From positions 62,001 to 126,000 of the forward strand of contig JAYFPZ010000006.1 of assembly GCA_034927445.1 (NCBI GenBank): a stretch of DNA of 64,000 bases, given 5' to 3'. Below, in pieces: positions 15,415-23,569 of this stretch (its first letter is position 1; every line of letters starts with the position of its first letter). Made by a program: the position numbers and the translations under genes. This DNA is from PHAA01 sp034927445 (GTDB lineage Bacteria; Bacillota; Syntrophomonadia; Syntrophomonadales; Syntrophomonadaceae). Below the pieces are notes generated by a model that saw only the letters and a program-made list of their open reading frames with translations, had not been told where the DNA came from and made no database searches.

Positions 15415-15468
15415 GGCGGGGGTGAGGAGCAATCTCCACCTCCGGCGTCCCTGCAAGGAGGTATATAA

Positions 15469-15774
15469 GTGCAATTTCGCATAATCAGCGCCCCCAGCCC
15501 CGGGATTAAAGAAATGTTGCTGCGCAGAATCAATGTCCAACCGCACCTGAAGGAAGATATCATGGTTAACTGTTCTGCGATAGGTTTGTTTCAGACTTCA
15601 TTACCAGATTGCTATTATTTCGCCGATCTGGCACAAAAAGCAGGGGATGTAGTCGCTTTGGAGATCAATGGCACTTGCCCCCAACGCATAAGCATGATGG
15701 CGTTATTTGGAGATATTGCTGCAGTTAAAGCCGCCATAACGGCAATTAGGAATGATACAGGAGGCCATGATTGA
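15469..15774 (+). CDS. Divergent BMC-domain protein with N-terminal extension
   Basis: Residues of about 34-95 show a degenerate BMC domain (CSAIGLFQTSLPDCYYFADLAQKAGDV, then GTCPQRISMMALFGDIAAVKAAITAI). It is preceded by a 33-residue segment beginning MQFRIISAPSPGIKEML that is not part of the usual fold. I recall similar proteins next to EutP-type GTPases in Firmicute BMC loci. It overlaps the following GTPase gene by one base, which suggests translational coupling and a shared function. The GTG start has AAGGAGG seven bases upstream. Confidence 0.7.
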   Translation: MQFRIISAPSPGIKEMLLRRINVQPHLKEDIMVNCSAIGLFQTSLPDCYYFADLAQKAGDVVALEINGTCPQRISMMALFGDIAAVKAAITAIRNDTGGHD

Positions 15775-16220
15775 TGGCTGCAACCAAATATCTTTTGGTC
15801 GGTTCCAGCGGCTGCGGCAAAACTTCACTTATCTTTGCCCTACTCGGACAATATGATCCCGATATGCGCATTGCCCCAACCCAGGGCCTGACTTGTTGTG
15901 GCCCTTATATCGATCTGCCCGGGAATTATTGTGACAATCCTGATTGTTATTCAATCCTGTCGGTCTGTTCACAACAAGCTCAGTTTATTATTTTGGTTAT
16001 GGCAGCAAATCAGCGTTCAATGTTGGTACCAGAGGGATTCGTCCGTTTGTTTATCCGCCCCGTAATTGGAGTGATTACAAAAATAGATGAATTGAATGCC
16101 AATTGTGAAAAAGCTGAATTGTGGCTTCGTCGAGCCGGAGTCACTGGGCCTGTTTTTAGGGTTTCAGCCCGTACGGGCGCAGGGATCCCAGCTCTTCGGC
16201 ATATCCTGCAAATTGATTGA
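15774..16220 (+). CDS. EutP/PduV-like small GTPase (divergent copy)
   Basis: P-loop GTPase-like protein (148 aa) with Walker A GSSGCGKTS, a switch/G3 region DLPGNY where the family usually has DTPGEY, G4-like TKID and a final SARTGAG. PduV/EutP proteins sit on the outside of the compartment in some bacteria and have been linked to its movement, but their biochemical role is unclear. ATG 15774 overlaps the upstream stop (TGATG). A second, more canonical PduV follows at 16642. Confidence 0.83.
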   Translation: MAATKYLLVGSSGCGKTSLIFALLGQYDPDMRIAPTQGLTCCGPYIDLPGNYCDNPDCYSILSVCSQQAQFIILVMAANQRSMLVPEGFVRLFIRPVIGVITKIDELNANCEKAELWLRRAGVTGPVFRVSARTGAGIPALRHILQID

Positions 16221-16241
16221 TTGAATGAAGGAGGATAAAAG

Positions 16242-16628
16242 TTGGACGACAACCACTTGCTGCAATCAGTAAAAGACCAAAATATGATGAGAATTATTCA
16301 GGAAACAGTACCGGGGCGACAAATTACATTGGCCCATATTATTGCCAAACCCAGAGAAATCGTTTTCAGAAAGTTGGGCTTGAATCCGAATGTGGATTAC
16401 AACAATGCAGCCATTGGGGTACTGACCATGAGCCCTGGGGAAATGGCAATAATCGCCAGCGATATTGCTACCAAGTCATCCAACATAGACTTGGGTTTTG
16501 TTGATCGTTTCAGCGGTACGCTTATCATTACCGGTTCAATATCCAATGTGGAAACAACTTTGAAAGCTATTTTGGATTATAGCCAGAGAACCTTGGACTT
16601 CACTATTTGTAAGATCACGAGAACATAA
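16242..16628 (+). CDS. BMC-H shell protein, circularly permuted PduU/EutS type (2 of 3)
   Basis: PduU-like protein (128 aa) with the family core IIQETVPGRQITLAHIIAKP, GVLTMSPGEMAIIASDIATKSSNIDLGFVDRFSG and the C-terminal FTICKITRT, close to PduU of Salmonella. The N-terminus is about 15 residues longer than in the copy at 14776. It starts at TTG with an AGGAGG site and lies between the two EutP/PduV-like GTPase genes. PduV is reported to bind through the PduU barrel, so the pairing with neighbouring PduV makes sense. Confidence 0.9.
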   Translation: MDDNHLLQSVKDQNMMRIIQETVPGRQITLAHIIAKPREIVFRKLGLNPNVDYNNAAIGVLTMSPGEMAIIASDIATKSSNIDLGFVDRFSGTLIITGSISNVETTLKAILDYSQRTLDFTICKITRT

Positions 16629-16641
16629 AGGTGATAATTGC

Positions 16642-17088
16642 ATGCGCAAGATTATGCTGGTTGGCCGCAGTGGATGCGGCAAGACTACTCTGACTCAAGC
16701 CTTGAATGGTCAAGCAATTGACTACCATAAAACTCAATCCGTCAATTATTCTGACGTGATTATTGATACTCCGGGAGAATATGCCGAAACCAGGCATTTT
16801 GGGTATGCCCTGGCCCTATACGCTTTTGAAGCCGACGTGATAGGACTGCTTCTATCCGCAGCTGAACCGTATTCTCTATACAGCCCTAATATTACGCCGT
16901 TGGCCAATCGCGAGGTGATTGGCATCGTTACCCAAATTGATCATCCGCAGGCCGATGTCGGAATGGCCAAGGAATGGCTCAAACTTGCCGGTTGCACAAC
17001 AATTTTCTCCGTTAGTGCGGTAACAGGATCAGGGATAAAGGATTTGAAAAATTATCTGGGCAAGCCGATTGGTTTTGAGGCAGGCTAA
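16642..17088 (+). CDS. pduV: PduV/EutP GTPase-like protein
   Basis: Small Ras-like GTPase homologue (148 aa) with Walker A GRSGCGKTT, G3 IDTPGEYAETR and a G4 position reading TQID instead of (N/T)KxD, then SAVTGSG. The DTPGEY motif identifies EutP/PduV. It probably associates with the outer shell face through the PduU-type protein encoded 14 bp upstream. The altered G4 motif raises the possibility of weak or altered nucleotide specificity. Confidence 0.88.
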   Translation: MRKIMLVGRSGCGKTTLTQALNGQAIDYHKTQSVNYSDVIIDTPGEYAETRHFGYALALYAFEADVIGLLLSAAEPYSLYSPNITPLANREVIGIVTQIDHPQADVGMAKEWLKLAGCTTIFSVSAVTGSGIKDLKNYLGKPIGFEAG

Positions 17089-17243
17089 TGATTTAAAGAT
17101 CTTTTATTAATAGCGGTCAAAGAATCTCTATTGAGTTCTGATACTTATTTGAAATGATTGCAAAGTCTTGGCTGCCCCAATTTATTTTCCGTTAACGATA
17201 TTTATTTCTATATTTAATTGCAAAATGGAGGCGAGGATTAGAA

Positions 17244-18308
17244 ATGACAATGTTGTTCGTAATCAACCCTGGAGCTACTTCGACTAAAGTGGCTGTATTC
17301 AAAGATGATTATAAGGTCTTCAGTGAAGCTATCGACCACAAATCCGAGGACATGGCTGCTTTCAACCGTATCTATGAACAGCGTGACTATCGGGGAAAAT
17401 TACTACGCAACTGGTTGGCGGAAAAAGGGATTAAAATTGCTGGGTTGGATGCCATTGTAGCCCGCGGAGGGATCTTAAAACCTATGATTGGCGGTACCTA
17501 TTCTATCAATGAATTGATGATCGATGATCTTAAAAAAGCAGAATATGGAGAACATGCCGCCAATCTCGGAGCCGCCCTGGCTTGGGATTTGGGTGGGGAA
17601 TATGGATTGCCGCTGTTTATCGTTGATCCCGTATCGGTGGATGAATATTGCCCTGAAGCGCGCTTTTCCGGGCTCAAAGAAGTACCGCGCAACAGTCTGG
17701 CCCATACCCTTAATTGCAGAGCCGTAGCTATACGCCTGGCAGCAGAATGGGATCGTCCTTATAAGGAGCTGCGGCTGATTGTAGTCCACCTGGGGGCGGG
17801 GATTTCCGTTACGGTTCATAGGGCCGGAAGAATCATTGACAATAACAATCCCTATGAGGCCGGGCCCATGTGTCCCGACCGGGCTGGCTCGCTGCCCACC
17901 AAAGGTCTGGTTCATTTAGCTTTTTCCGGTAAATACGATGAATATAGTCTGATCAAGAAAATCCATCGCGAAGGAGGGCTGTATGACCATTTAGGGACCA
18001 AAGATATGCGGGAAGCTGAAAAAATGGCAGCCGATGGTAATGATTATGCTGCATTGGTATTGCGGGCCATGATTTACCAAATTGCTAAAGAAATCGGAGC
18101 GATGTCTACCGTTTTGGAGGGAGTGATCGACGGAATTATTATTACAGGCGGTATGGCCAATTCAGAGTGGCTGCAAAGGGAATTGTCTAAACGCATCTCC
18201 TTTATCGCACCAGTTATTTTCAAACCTGGAGAAAAAGAAATGGAAGCTTTAGCTGAGGGCGCATTCAGAGTACTGTGCGGTGATGAGAAAGCTCATATTT
18301 ATCAATAA
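17244..18308 (+). CDS. Butyrate/propionate kinase-like acyl kinase
   Basis: This 354-aa member of the acetate/butyrate kinase (ASKHA) family makes ATP from acyl-phosphate. Signature segments are FVINPGATSTKVAVF, RGGILKP, HLGAGISVTVH, PEAGPMCPDRAG-like (EAGPMCPDRAGSLP) and GIIITGGMANSEW. Overall length and the N-terminal motif point to butyrate kinase rather than acetate kinase or PduW. It would complete the PduL reaction: acyl-phosphate + ADP -> carboxylate + ATP. It has no obvious encapsulation peptide, so it may work in the cytosol. A 155-bp spacer without a clear promoter separates it from pduV. Confidence 0.9.
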   Translation: MTMLFVINPGATSTKVAVFKDDYKVFSEAIDHKSEDMAAFNRIYEQRDYRGKLLRNWLAEKGIKIAGLDAIVARGGILKPMIGGTYSINELMIDDLKKAEYGEHAANLGAALAWDLGGEYGLPLFIVDPVSVDEYCPEARFSGLKEVPRNSLAHTLNCRAVAIRLAAEWDRPYKELRLIVVHLGAGISVTVHRAGRIIDNNNPYEAGPMCPDRAGSLPTKGLVHLAFSGKYDEYSLIKKIHREGGLYDHLGTKDMREAEKMAADGNDYAALVLRAMIYQIAKEIGAMSTVLEGVIDGIIITGGMANSEWLQRELSKRISFIAPVIFKPGEKEMEALAEGAFRVLCGDEKAHIYQ

Positions 18309-18442
18309 TTCAGGTTAGTGCAGGGGAAAGCGCTGATCCCTCAAAACGGAACTAAAAATAATAAATAAAAAACCATTAAAACCTCTAACTTAATTAACAA
18401 ACCCTGGAATTATAAAGATGGAAAGCACTAATTATTGAAAGG

Positions 18443-19051
18443 ATGGTTGACATGAATAAAGACAGTTTTGCCAGTGCAGCCCCCGCTGAAAATATGGTAC
18501 TTGCCTTTTTCTTAATGGTATTGTTTATTATCGCGGCAGGTTACACCCCCCCGGCTACCGCTATGGTTTTAATTCCTTTGGGATTTGCGGCATCCATCGT
18601 CCAGACGATTACCGGTATTATACAGCTTAAGAATAATGATATTCTGGGTGGTAATATCAATCTTGCCTTCAGTGTGTTCACTTGGATGGCCAGTATTGAA
18701 ACCATGTTTAAAGCGCTGCAGATTATCCCGGCTGATACTGCTTTTGTTGATGGCTGGCTCTATCTGATGATGGGCTTGGTATTATTGGGATTTACCCCCA
18801 TTTCGTTCAAAGTTAACACTGCGGCCGCCATGTTTATAGCCGGTGCAGATATCTTTTTCCTCGGGACTACCTATGCCTCGTTGTTTGGTTCAGCCTCAGT
18901 AGGTTTCTACGCTGCTTGGGGACTGATCTTATGTGTCATATCCTGTCTCTGGCAAGGTGTCGGGGTAACCTTGAATACGATTTACGGGCAGGAAGTAATA
19001 GGATTTGGACCGGCACTTGTAAAAAGCAGCAGTACAAGTGAGGCGGCTTAA
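18443..19051 (+). CDS. GPR1/FUN34/YaaH-type carboxylate transporter
   Basis: Membrane protein of 202 aa with six predicted transmembrane segments, matching the acetate transporter (AceTr/SatP) family by size, topology and the GGNINLAFSVF segment. The family's N-terminal NPxPLGL motif is replaced (AENMVLAFFLMV), so it is a divergent member. As the last gene of the left operon, after the acyl kinase, it could export the propionate or acetate formed. A terminator hairpin follows. Confidence 0.72.
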   Translation: MVDMNKDSFASAAPAENMVLAFFLMVLFIIAAGYTPPATAMVLIPLGFAASIVQTITGIIQLKNNDILGGNINLAFSVFTWMASIETMFKALQIIPADTAFVDGWLYLMMGLVLLGFTPISFKVNTAAAMFIAGADIFFLGTTYASLFGSASVGFYAAWGLILCVISCLWQGVGVTLNTIYGQEVIGFGPALVKSSSTSEAA

Positions 19052-19082
19052 TAGACAGATTTTAAATTAATTTCTTAAACAG

Positions 19083-19123
19083 GGGCTGATGTCAGTGAAC
19101 CTGCGCGTTCATTCCATCAGCCC
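19083..19123. terminator. Bidirectional terminator-like hairpin
   Basis: A 9-bp stem GGGCTGATG / CATCAGCCC encloses a second stem TGAAC / GTTCA. It lies between the convergent transporter gene (+) and response regulator gene (-) and could serve both. The T tract is weak on each side. Confidence 0.6.
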
Positions 19124-19169
19124 TTATTACTTATAAAATAAATTACCGTGGTGATATTATGAATAATAA

Positions 19170-20219
19170 CTATTGTGACATCTGGTTAACAGATCGGTAT
19201 TCAGTGGCTGACATGCCAATTTTGCTTTTAAAGAGCCTGCGGAAGGAATTGGCGTTTTCATAACCGGTTTCCTGGGCAATACTGTCGATGGTGCGGTTGG
19301 TAGAAAGCAGGAGGATCTTGGCTTTTTCAAGACGACGGTCAATCAGGTAATCACTGAAGTTCTTGCCTATCTCTTTTTTAAACAGGCGGCTCAGATAGGA
19401 GGGTGTAAAGTACATTTCTGCAGCAATGCTTTCCAGGGTAATATTATCGTTTAAACGAAATTCAATTATTTCCTGTATCCGAGAAATTACTTCAAACCGA
19501 TAGCTATGATCTTCTTGATTATACAACGAAGCCGACTTCTGAATATAGTTATTAAATGATGAAAGCAGACATTCGATCTGCTGCGCTTTGATAATATCCG
19601 ATAAGAACTCCTTGTACACTATGGTCAATACTCCGTTAAGATTGGCATTTTGTTCAGCTGAGGTAATTTCTGTGGCAATATTAATCAGCTGAGATCGGAT
19701 TTGATTAAGCTCTCTATCGGTTTTTATCGACAACTCACTTACGATGACATCGGTCAGATTGAAGATTTGTTCGATAGTACCGGTTTTAAACAGTTTTAAA
19801 AGATCTTTATAGTATGCAGGGAGCGGGTCGGTATGCTGAGGTTGAATCGGCCGGGAATTGCTGTTCAAATCAATAAGATTGTCTATTACCGAGAGCAAAT
19901 CTTTTTGGCTGATCGGTTTGAGCAGGTAATCATTTACCCCTATACGCAAGGCTTTATCCACCAGACAAAAATCATCCATAACGGTTAGAACTACGACCAG
20001 AATCTGGGGTAATAATTCTTTGAGTTTCCTGGCCATTGATAACCCATCTGTACCCGCAATATAAATCTCAGCAAAAACTATATCGGCATGGGTCTGCTGA
20101 GCCAGTTCAATACCGGCCTTCCCCGAGAATACCTGCCCTACGTACGATATATCGGGGCGGTTTTTTTTAATTATGTGCTCGAAAGCCTGCCCTTGCAAAG
20201 GGCTTGGGTCAACCACCAT
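19170..20219 (-). CDS. AraC-family response regulator with Glu in place of the phospho-accepting Asp
   Basis: YesN-type regulator (349 aa): N-terminal receiver domain (about residues 1-115), a helical middle region and a C-terminal AraC DNA-binding domain with two helix-turn-helix motifs (ITLESIAAEMYFTPSYLSRLF and TIDSIAQETGYENANSFRRLF). The receiver keeps the Thr (VVLTVMDD) and Lys (LLKP) switch residues, but the acceptor position reads FAEIYIAGTDG, so residue 51 is Glu. The acidic pair is reduced to VVDP. It should not be phosphorylated in the usual way and may be constitutively active or ligand-gated. Start ATG 20219 lies 5 bp after the kinase stop; an upstream in-frame ATG at 20273 would overlap the kinase. 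Probable regulator of both BMC operons. Confidence 0.88.
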   Translation of the reverse strand: MVVDPSPLQGQAFEHIIKKNRPDISYVGQVFSGKAGIELAQQTHADIVFAEIYIAGTDGLSMARKLKELLPQILVVVLTVMDDFCLVDKALRIGVNDYLLKPISQKDLLSVIDNLIDLNSNSRPIQPQHTDPLPAYYKDLLKLFKTGTIEQIFNLTDVIVSELSIKTDRELNQIRSQLINIATEITSAEQNANLNGVLTIVYKEFLSDIIKAQQIECLLSSFNNYIQKSASLYNQEDHSYRFEVISRIQEIIEFRLNDNITLESIAAEMYFTPSYLSRLFKKEIGKNFSDYLIDRRLEKAKILLLSTNRTIDSIAQETGYENANSFRRLFKSKIGMSATEYRSVNQMSQ

Positions 20220-20223
20220 AAGA

Positions 20224-21507
20224 TTAACCGTTGTTGATCCCTCCTCTTTCTTTGGGTAAATAGGGAATAACAATATCTATGGTTGTGCCCTGATTCTCAT
20301 AGCTTTTAATATCCCAGCTAAATTCGTCTTCGAAGTAATGGTTCAAAATTTTGATAGAGTTAATCAGGGGAAAGGATTCCGTATTGGAAAAATCTGATTT
20401 TTTTAGGGCCATTAATTGAGATTTGGTTATGGTGGACATGCCGACTCCATTATCGGATACAATAATTTTTATTTTGCTGCCTAATTTGGAAACTTCAAGG
20501 TAGAACGTCCCTCCTCGGAGTTTTGCTTCCAGGCCATGTTGGAAGGCGTTCTCCACAAAAGGTTGAATGGAAAAAGGCGGAATGATTGCATCCATACAAT
20601 CTTCACCTACAGAGGTTTGAATAGAAATCTTGTCTTCTGAAGATAATTGCTGGATTTTCAAATAATCATGGATTGCTTCGACTTCTTCCCCGATGGTTGA
20701 AAACTGGTCGGTATGCCTCAGGTTATAACGCATGATTTTGGAAAGCGATGAAATTACCTCGGAAGCACGCTGGGGATTTTCCAACAGTATCAGATTATTT
20801 ATGGTATTGAGAACATTGAATAAATATTGCGGTTTGAGGCTTCTTTCCATGCTGTGCACTTCTTTTTGTTTTAAATTCCTTTCCAGCTCGATTTTGGAAT
20901 GTTCCTCGTGCTGGATGCGCATACTTAGCTGATTGTTGGCATCCTTCAAAATGCTGTTCAAACTGATTTCTGCAATATAGTTGGCAATGCTGTGCAGCAT
21001 ATTGGCTAAAGCACGTAGTTTTTCTAAAGGAATTAACGGACGTTCAATTTGTGATTTTTTATAGATGCTTTTAAGCTCCGGATTCGATTCGAGGTCTATG
21101 TTGGGAGAAATGTTTTTAACTATGGAATTGTGTTCATCTTCTTCAACCCGTACCTGACCTATCATAATAACACCCAGATATTGATTGCTTATTATTATTG
21201 GGACTGCAACTTCTACAAAATCCATGTGACAGCGGTATATGAACGGAAGTCCTTTATGGAAGGCGCTGATTCCCCCGAAAGCATCGGATTTTTCACATTC
21301 TAAACTAGTGTCGAGATTGGCCCGCATCCGGTCGCAGAAATCGCAATAAAGACCACTGGGACAGTCTGGCCAGATCAATGGTTTACCGAGATTGTCGGTA
21401 ATCAATGTCTTAACTCCGGTTGCCTCGGTAAAGCGGTGCAAAAGGTCCTTGAGAAAGTCAGGCGGTACTACATCCAAAAGGTTTAAGAAATGACCAGGTT
21501 CTGGCAT
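20224..21507 (-). CDS. PocR-domain sensor kinase lacking the phospho-accepting His
   Basis: Cytosolic LytS/YesM-like sensor (427 aa). Residues of about 10-170 form a PocR ligand-binding domain with its Cys cluster (GLYCDFCDRM, SLECEKSDAF). PocR domains sense small diols and related compounds; Salmonella PocR activates pdu. After a coiled coil comes the His_kinase region, where the usual NPHFLFN motif reads KPQYLFN, so the acceptor is Gln227. The ATPase domain keeps N-box QPFVENAFQHG and DNGVGM. It may bind ATP but not autophosphorylate at the normal site. It forms an operon with the regulator at 19170 and lies between the two BMC operons. Confidence 0.88.
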   Translation of the reverse strand: MPEPGHFLNLLDVVPPDFLKDLLHRFTEATGVKTLITDNLGKPLIWPDCPSGLYCDFCDRMRANLDTSLECEKSDAFGGISAFHKGLPFIYRCHMDFVEVAVPIIISNQYLGVIMIGQVRVEEDEHNSIVKNISPNIDLESNPELKSIYKKSQIERPLIPLEKLRALANMLHSIANYIAEISLNSILKDANNQLSMRIQHEEHSKIELERNLKQKEVHSMERSLKPQYLFNVLNTINNLILLENPQRASEVISSLSKIMRYNLRHTDQFSTIGEEVEAIHDYLKIQQLSSEDKISIQTSVGEDCMDAIIPPFSIQPFVENAFQHGLEAKLRGGTFYLEVSKLGSKIKIIVSDNGVGMSTITKSQLMALKKSDFSNTESFPLINSIKILNHYFEDEFSWDIKSYENQGTTIDIVIPYLPKERGGINNG

Positions 21508-22235
21508 AATAACCCCCTCCCCGTCGAGAACGGCAAAACTGTAATGTTGCTTTACAAAGGGTTAACAATTTTAACAATAGTATATCCGATTTTTACATTA
21601 ATAATATAATACTGTATTTCTGACAGTTGTACCGAAAATGTCAAAATAATCACGCAACAGGTAATACAATGAATTATCTGGTTGAAATGATAGAAAACAA
21701 ATCGGTTTTATACAAGCAAAAAGAAAGTGGAGCAAACACATACCGGTCTCTAAAATTTATTGTTATAAATTCTAATATCCTCGTTAAAGCTCCAAGCATT
21801 TATTGCTTGGTTTTTATATTGAATGTCACTGTATTCCTTCAGATTAATACCTGGTTACCAAGCAAAATCAGCATTTTTCAACCCTCTTCTGCCTGCCCGG
21901 GTTTTGCCGGCCATTATCCGATAAGGTCATACTGGGGAGAATTTCCTGGTCACATAAAGTGCGCAAATGGTCAAAATGCGTGCTGAGCATTCATATCCCT
22001 GAAAAGCGGTCAGCCACAGTTTCAAATAAGGTGCGGTATTATGCGGCTGGAGCAATATTCAGAACCTGGACCGTTTCTTATACTTTAGGAAAGTATTCTT
22101 CTGGTCATATTCATGATTAGAGCAAGGAATAACTTAAAAGAGCACTGGGCAGGAATCAAACGCAGCGAGCTGACTGCGTAAGTTGCTGCGAACTTAGTCA
22201 TTTAATTGATTTAATAGAGCAAGGATGGTAATGGA
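21508..22235. promoter_or_regulatory. Divergent control region between the sensor kinase and the pduS operon
   Basis: 728 bp with no convincing gene. An open frame at 21627-21986 has no ribosome site and no family features. The region must hold promoters for the minus-strand regulator pair and for pduS. I could not fix either promoter. The only clear element is the terminator at 21792. Confidence 0.4.
21792..21815 (+). terminator. Intrinsic terminator inside the pduS leader region
   Basis: A perfect 7-bp stem CCAAGCA / TGCTTGG with a five-base loop is followed by TTTTT on the plus strand. No gene on this strand ends here, so a short leader transcript or small RNA starting within 21508-21790 must be what it terminates. 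Attenuation of the downstream pduS operon is one possibility. Confidence 0.65.
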
Positions 22236-23564
22236 ATGAGCAACCGTGTAGCTGAGTTGGCATTACAGGCAGGAATTGTCGGTGCGGGCGGCGCCGGCTT
22301 TCCTACCCAGGTAAAGCTGGATGCGCAAGTCAACCATGTCATTGTAAATGGGGCTGAGTGTGAACCTTTAATTACAGTCGATCAGATGCTGATGCTTTTT
22401 CATGCCAGGGAATTGGCCCAAATGGCTGAGAAGGTGCGTCTGGAGCTGGGAGCGGCCCAAGTAACCTTTGCGGTCAAGGCCAAACATGCCCGGGTTATAA
22501 CAGAACTGAACCGGGTTTTTAAAGACTACGGAAGCCTGGCAGTATTTTCGCTGGGGGATTTTTATCCGGCCGGGGACGAGGTGGTAACAGTATATGAGGT
22601 TACCGGCCTGTCAATACCGGAGGGCGGCATTCCCCTTGATGTGGGAGTAGTTGTTTTGAATGTGGAGACCTTATGGAACTTGGTTCAGGCGGAGAAAGGC
22701 AGCGTAAATACACATAAATGGCTGACGGTGGCAGGGCTGACGGATCATCCAGGCGTATACCGCGCACCTCTGGGTATTGCCAAACGCGTGGTTCTGGAAG
22801 CTGCCGGGGTTTGCCTGACAGAAGATGTATCCGTGATTGACGGCGGACCGATGATGGGCCGACTGGTTGAGGATCTGGACGAAGCGGTTACCAAAACCAC
22901 CAAAGCGCTCTTAGTATTGCCTAATGATAATCCGGTCATTGTCAATGCCCGCCGGGATCTGAAGACCATGCTCCGGCAAGCGCGGTCCTTATGCTGCCAA
23001 TGCCGTATTTGCACCGATCTGTGTCCCCGCAGCCTGTTGGGCTACAATTGTGAGCCCAACAGGACCATTTTAGATGCTGCTTATGGCTGGTCCGTCAACA
23101 GTGATAACATGACCCAGGCTCTGGCTTGTTCGGAATGCGGCGCCTGCGATATGTACAGCTGCCCCATGGGACTGTCGCCCCGGCGCATCAATGGCTTTAT
23201 CAAACAGCAATTGAATAAAGCGCAAATAACCAATCCCCATAAAGGCAGTAAGCCCCAGCCGTCAGTCTGGAGGCCTTATCGTCGTATTCCCACCGCTAGG
23301 CTGCGTTCAAGATTGAATATTGACCAGTACGATAGTCCGGTAATAGTAAACGACTATCAATTTATCCCCGACCAGATTTATTTGCCCTTAAAACAACATA
23401 TCGGAGCTCCGGCAACGCCGGTAGTAAAGGCGGGGGATTCAGTCCGGGCAGGGCAGCTGGTTGCTGTGATTCCCGCGGGAACAAGCTTTTCCAGCAACCT
23501 TTTCAGCAGTATAGACGGCAAGGTGACCGTAGTGGATGCCCAAGGTATTAAAATTGCGAGGTGA
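22236..23564 (+). CDS. pduS: PduS, RnfC-like Fe-S flavoprotein reductase
   Basis: This 442-aa RnfC/PduS family protein has an N-terminal NADH/FMN-binding domain with the Gly-rich segment GIVGAGGAGFPT and VNGAECEPL, and two [4Fe-4S] motifs (CCQCRICTDLCP and CSECGACDMYSCP). A C-terminal barrel follows. In Salmonella, PduS reduces cobalamin. This locus has no B12-dependent dehydratase, so here it more likely oxidises NADH and passes electrons across the shell with PduT, which is encoded directly after it. The start ATG has a weak upstream GGATGG. Confidence 0.9.
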   Translation: MSNRVAELALQAGIVGAGGAGFPTQVKLDAQVNHVIVNGAECEPLITVDQMLMLFHARELAQMAEKVRLELGAAQVTFAVKAKHARVITELNRVFKDYGSLAVFSLGDFYPAGDEVVTVYEVTGLSIPEGGIPLDVGVVVLNVETLWNLVQAEKGSVNTHKWLTVAGLTDHPGVYRAPLGIAKRVVLEAAGVCLTEDVSVIDGGPMMGRLVEDLDEAVTKTTKALLVLPNDNPVIVNARRDLKTMLRQARSLCCQCRICTDLCPRSLLGYNCEPNRTILDAAYGWSVNSDNMTQALACSECGACDMYSCPMGLSPRRINGFIKQQLNKAQITNPHKGSKPQPSVWRPYRRIPTARLRSRLNIDQYDSPVIVNDYQFIPDQIYLPLKQHIGAPATPVVKAGDSVRAGQLVAVIPAGTSFSSNLFSSIDGKVTVVDAQGIKIAR

Positions 23565-23569
23565 CCACC

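Noticed and set aside
21627..21986. 119-codon frame before pduS
   Set aside because: It lacks a ribosome site, has unnatural composition, and a perfect terminator lies inside it.
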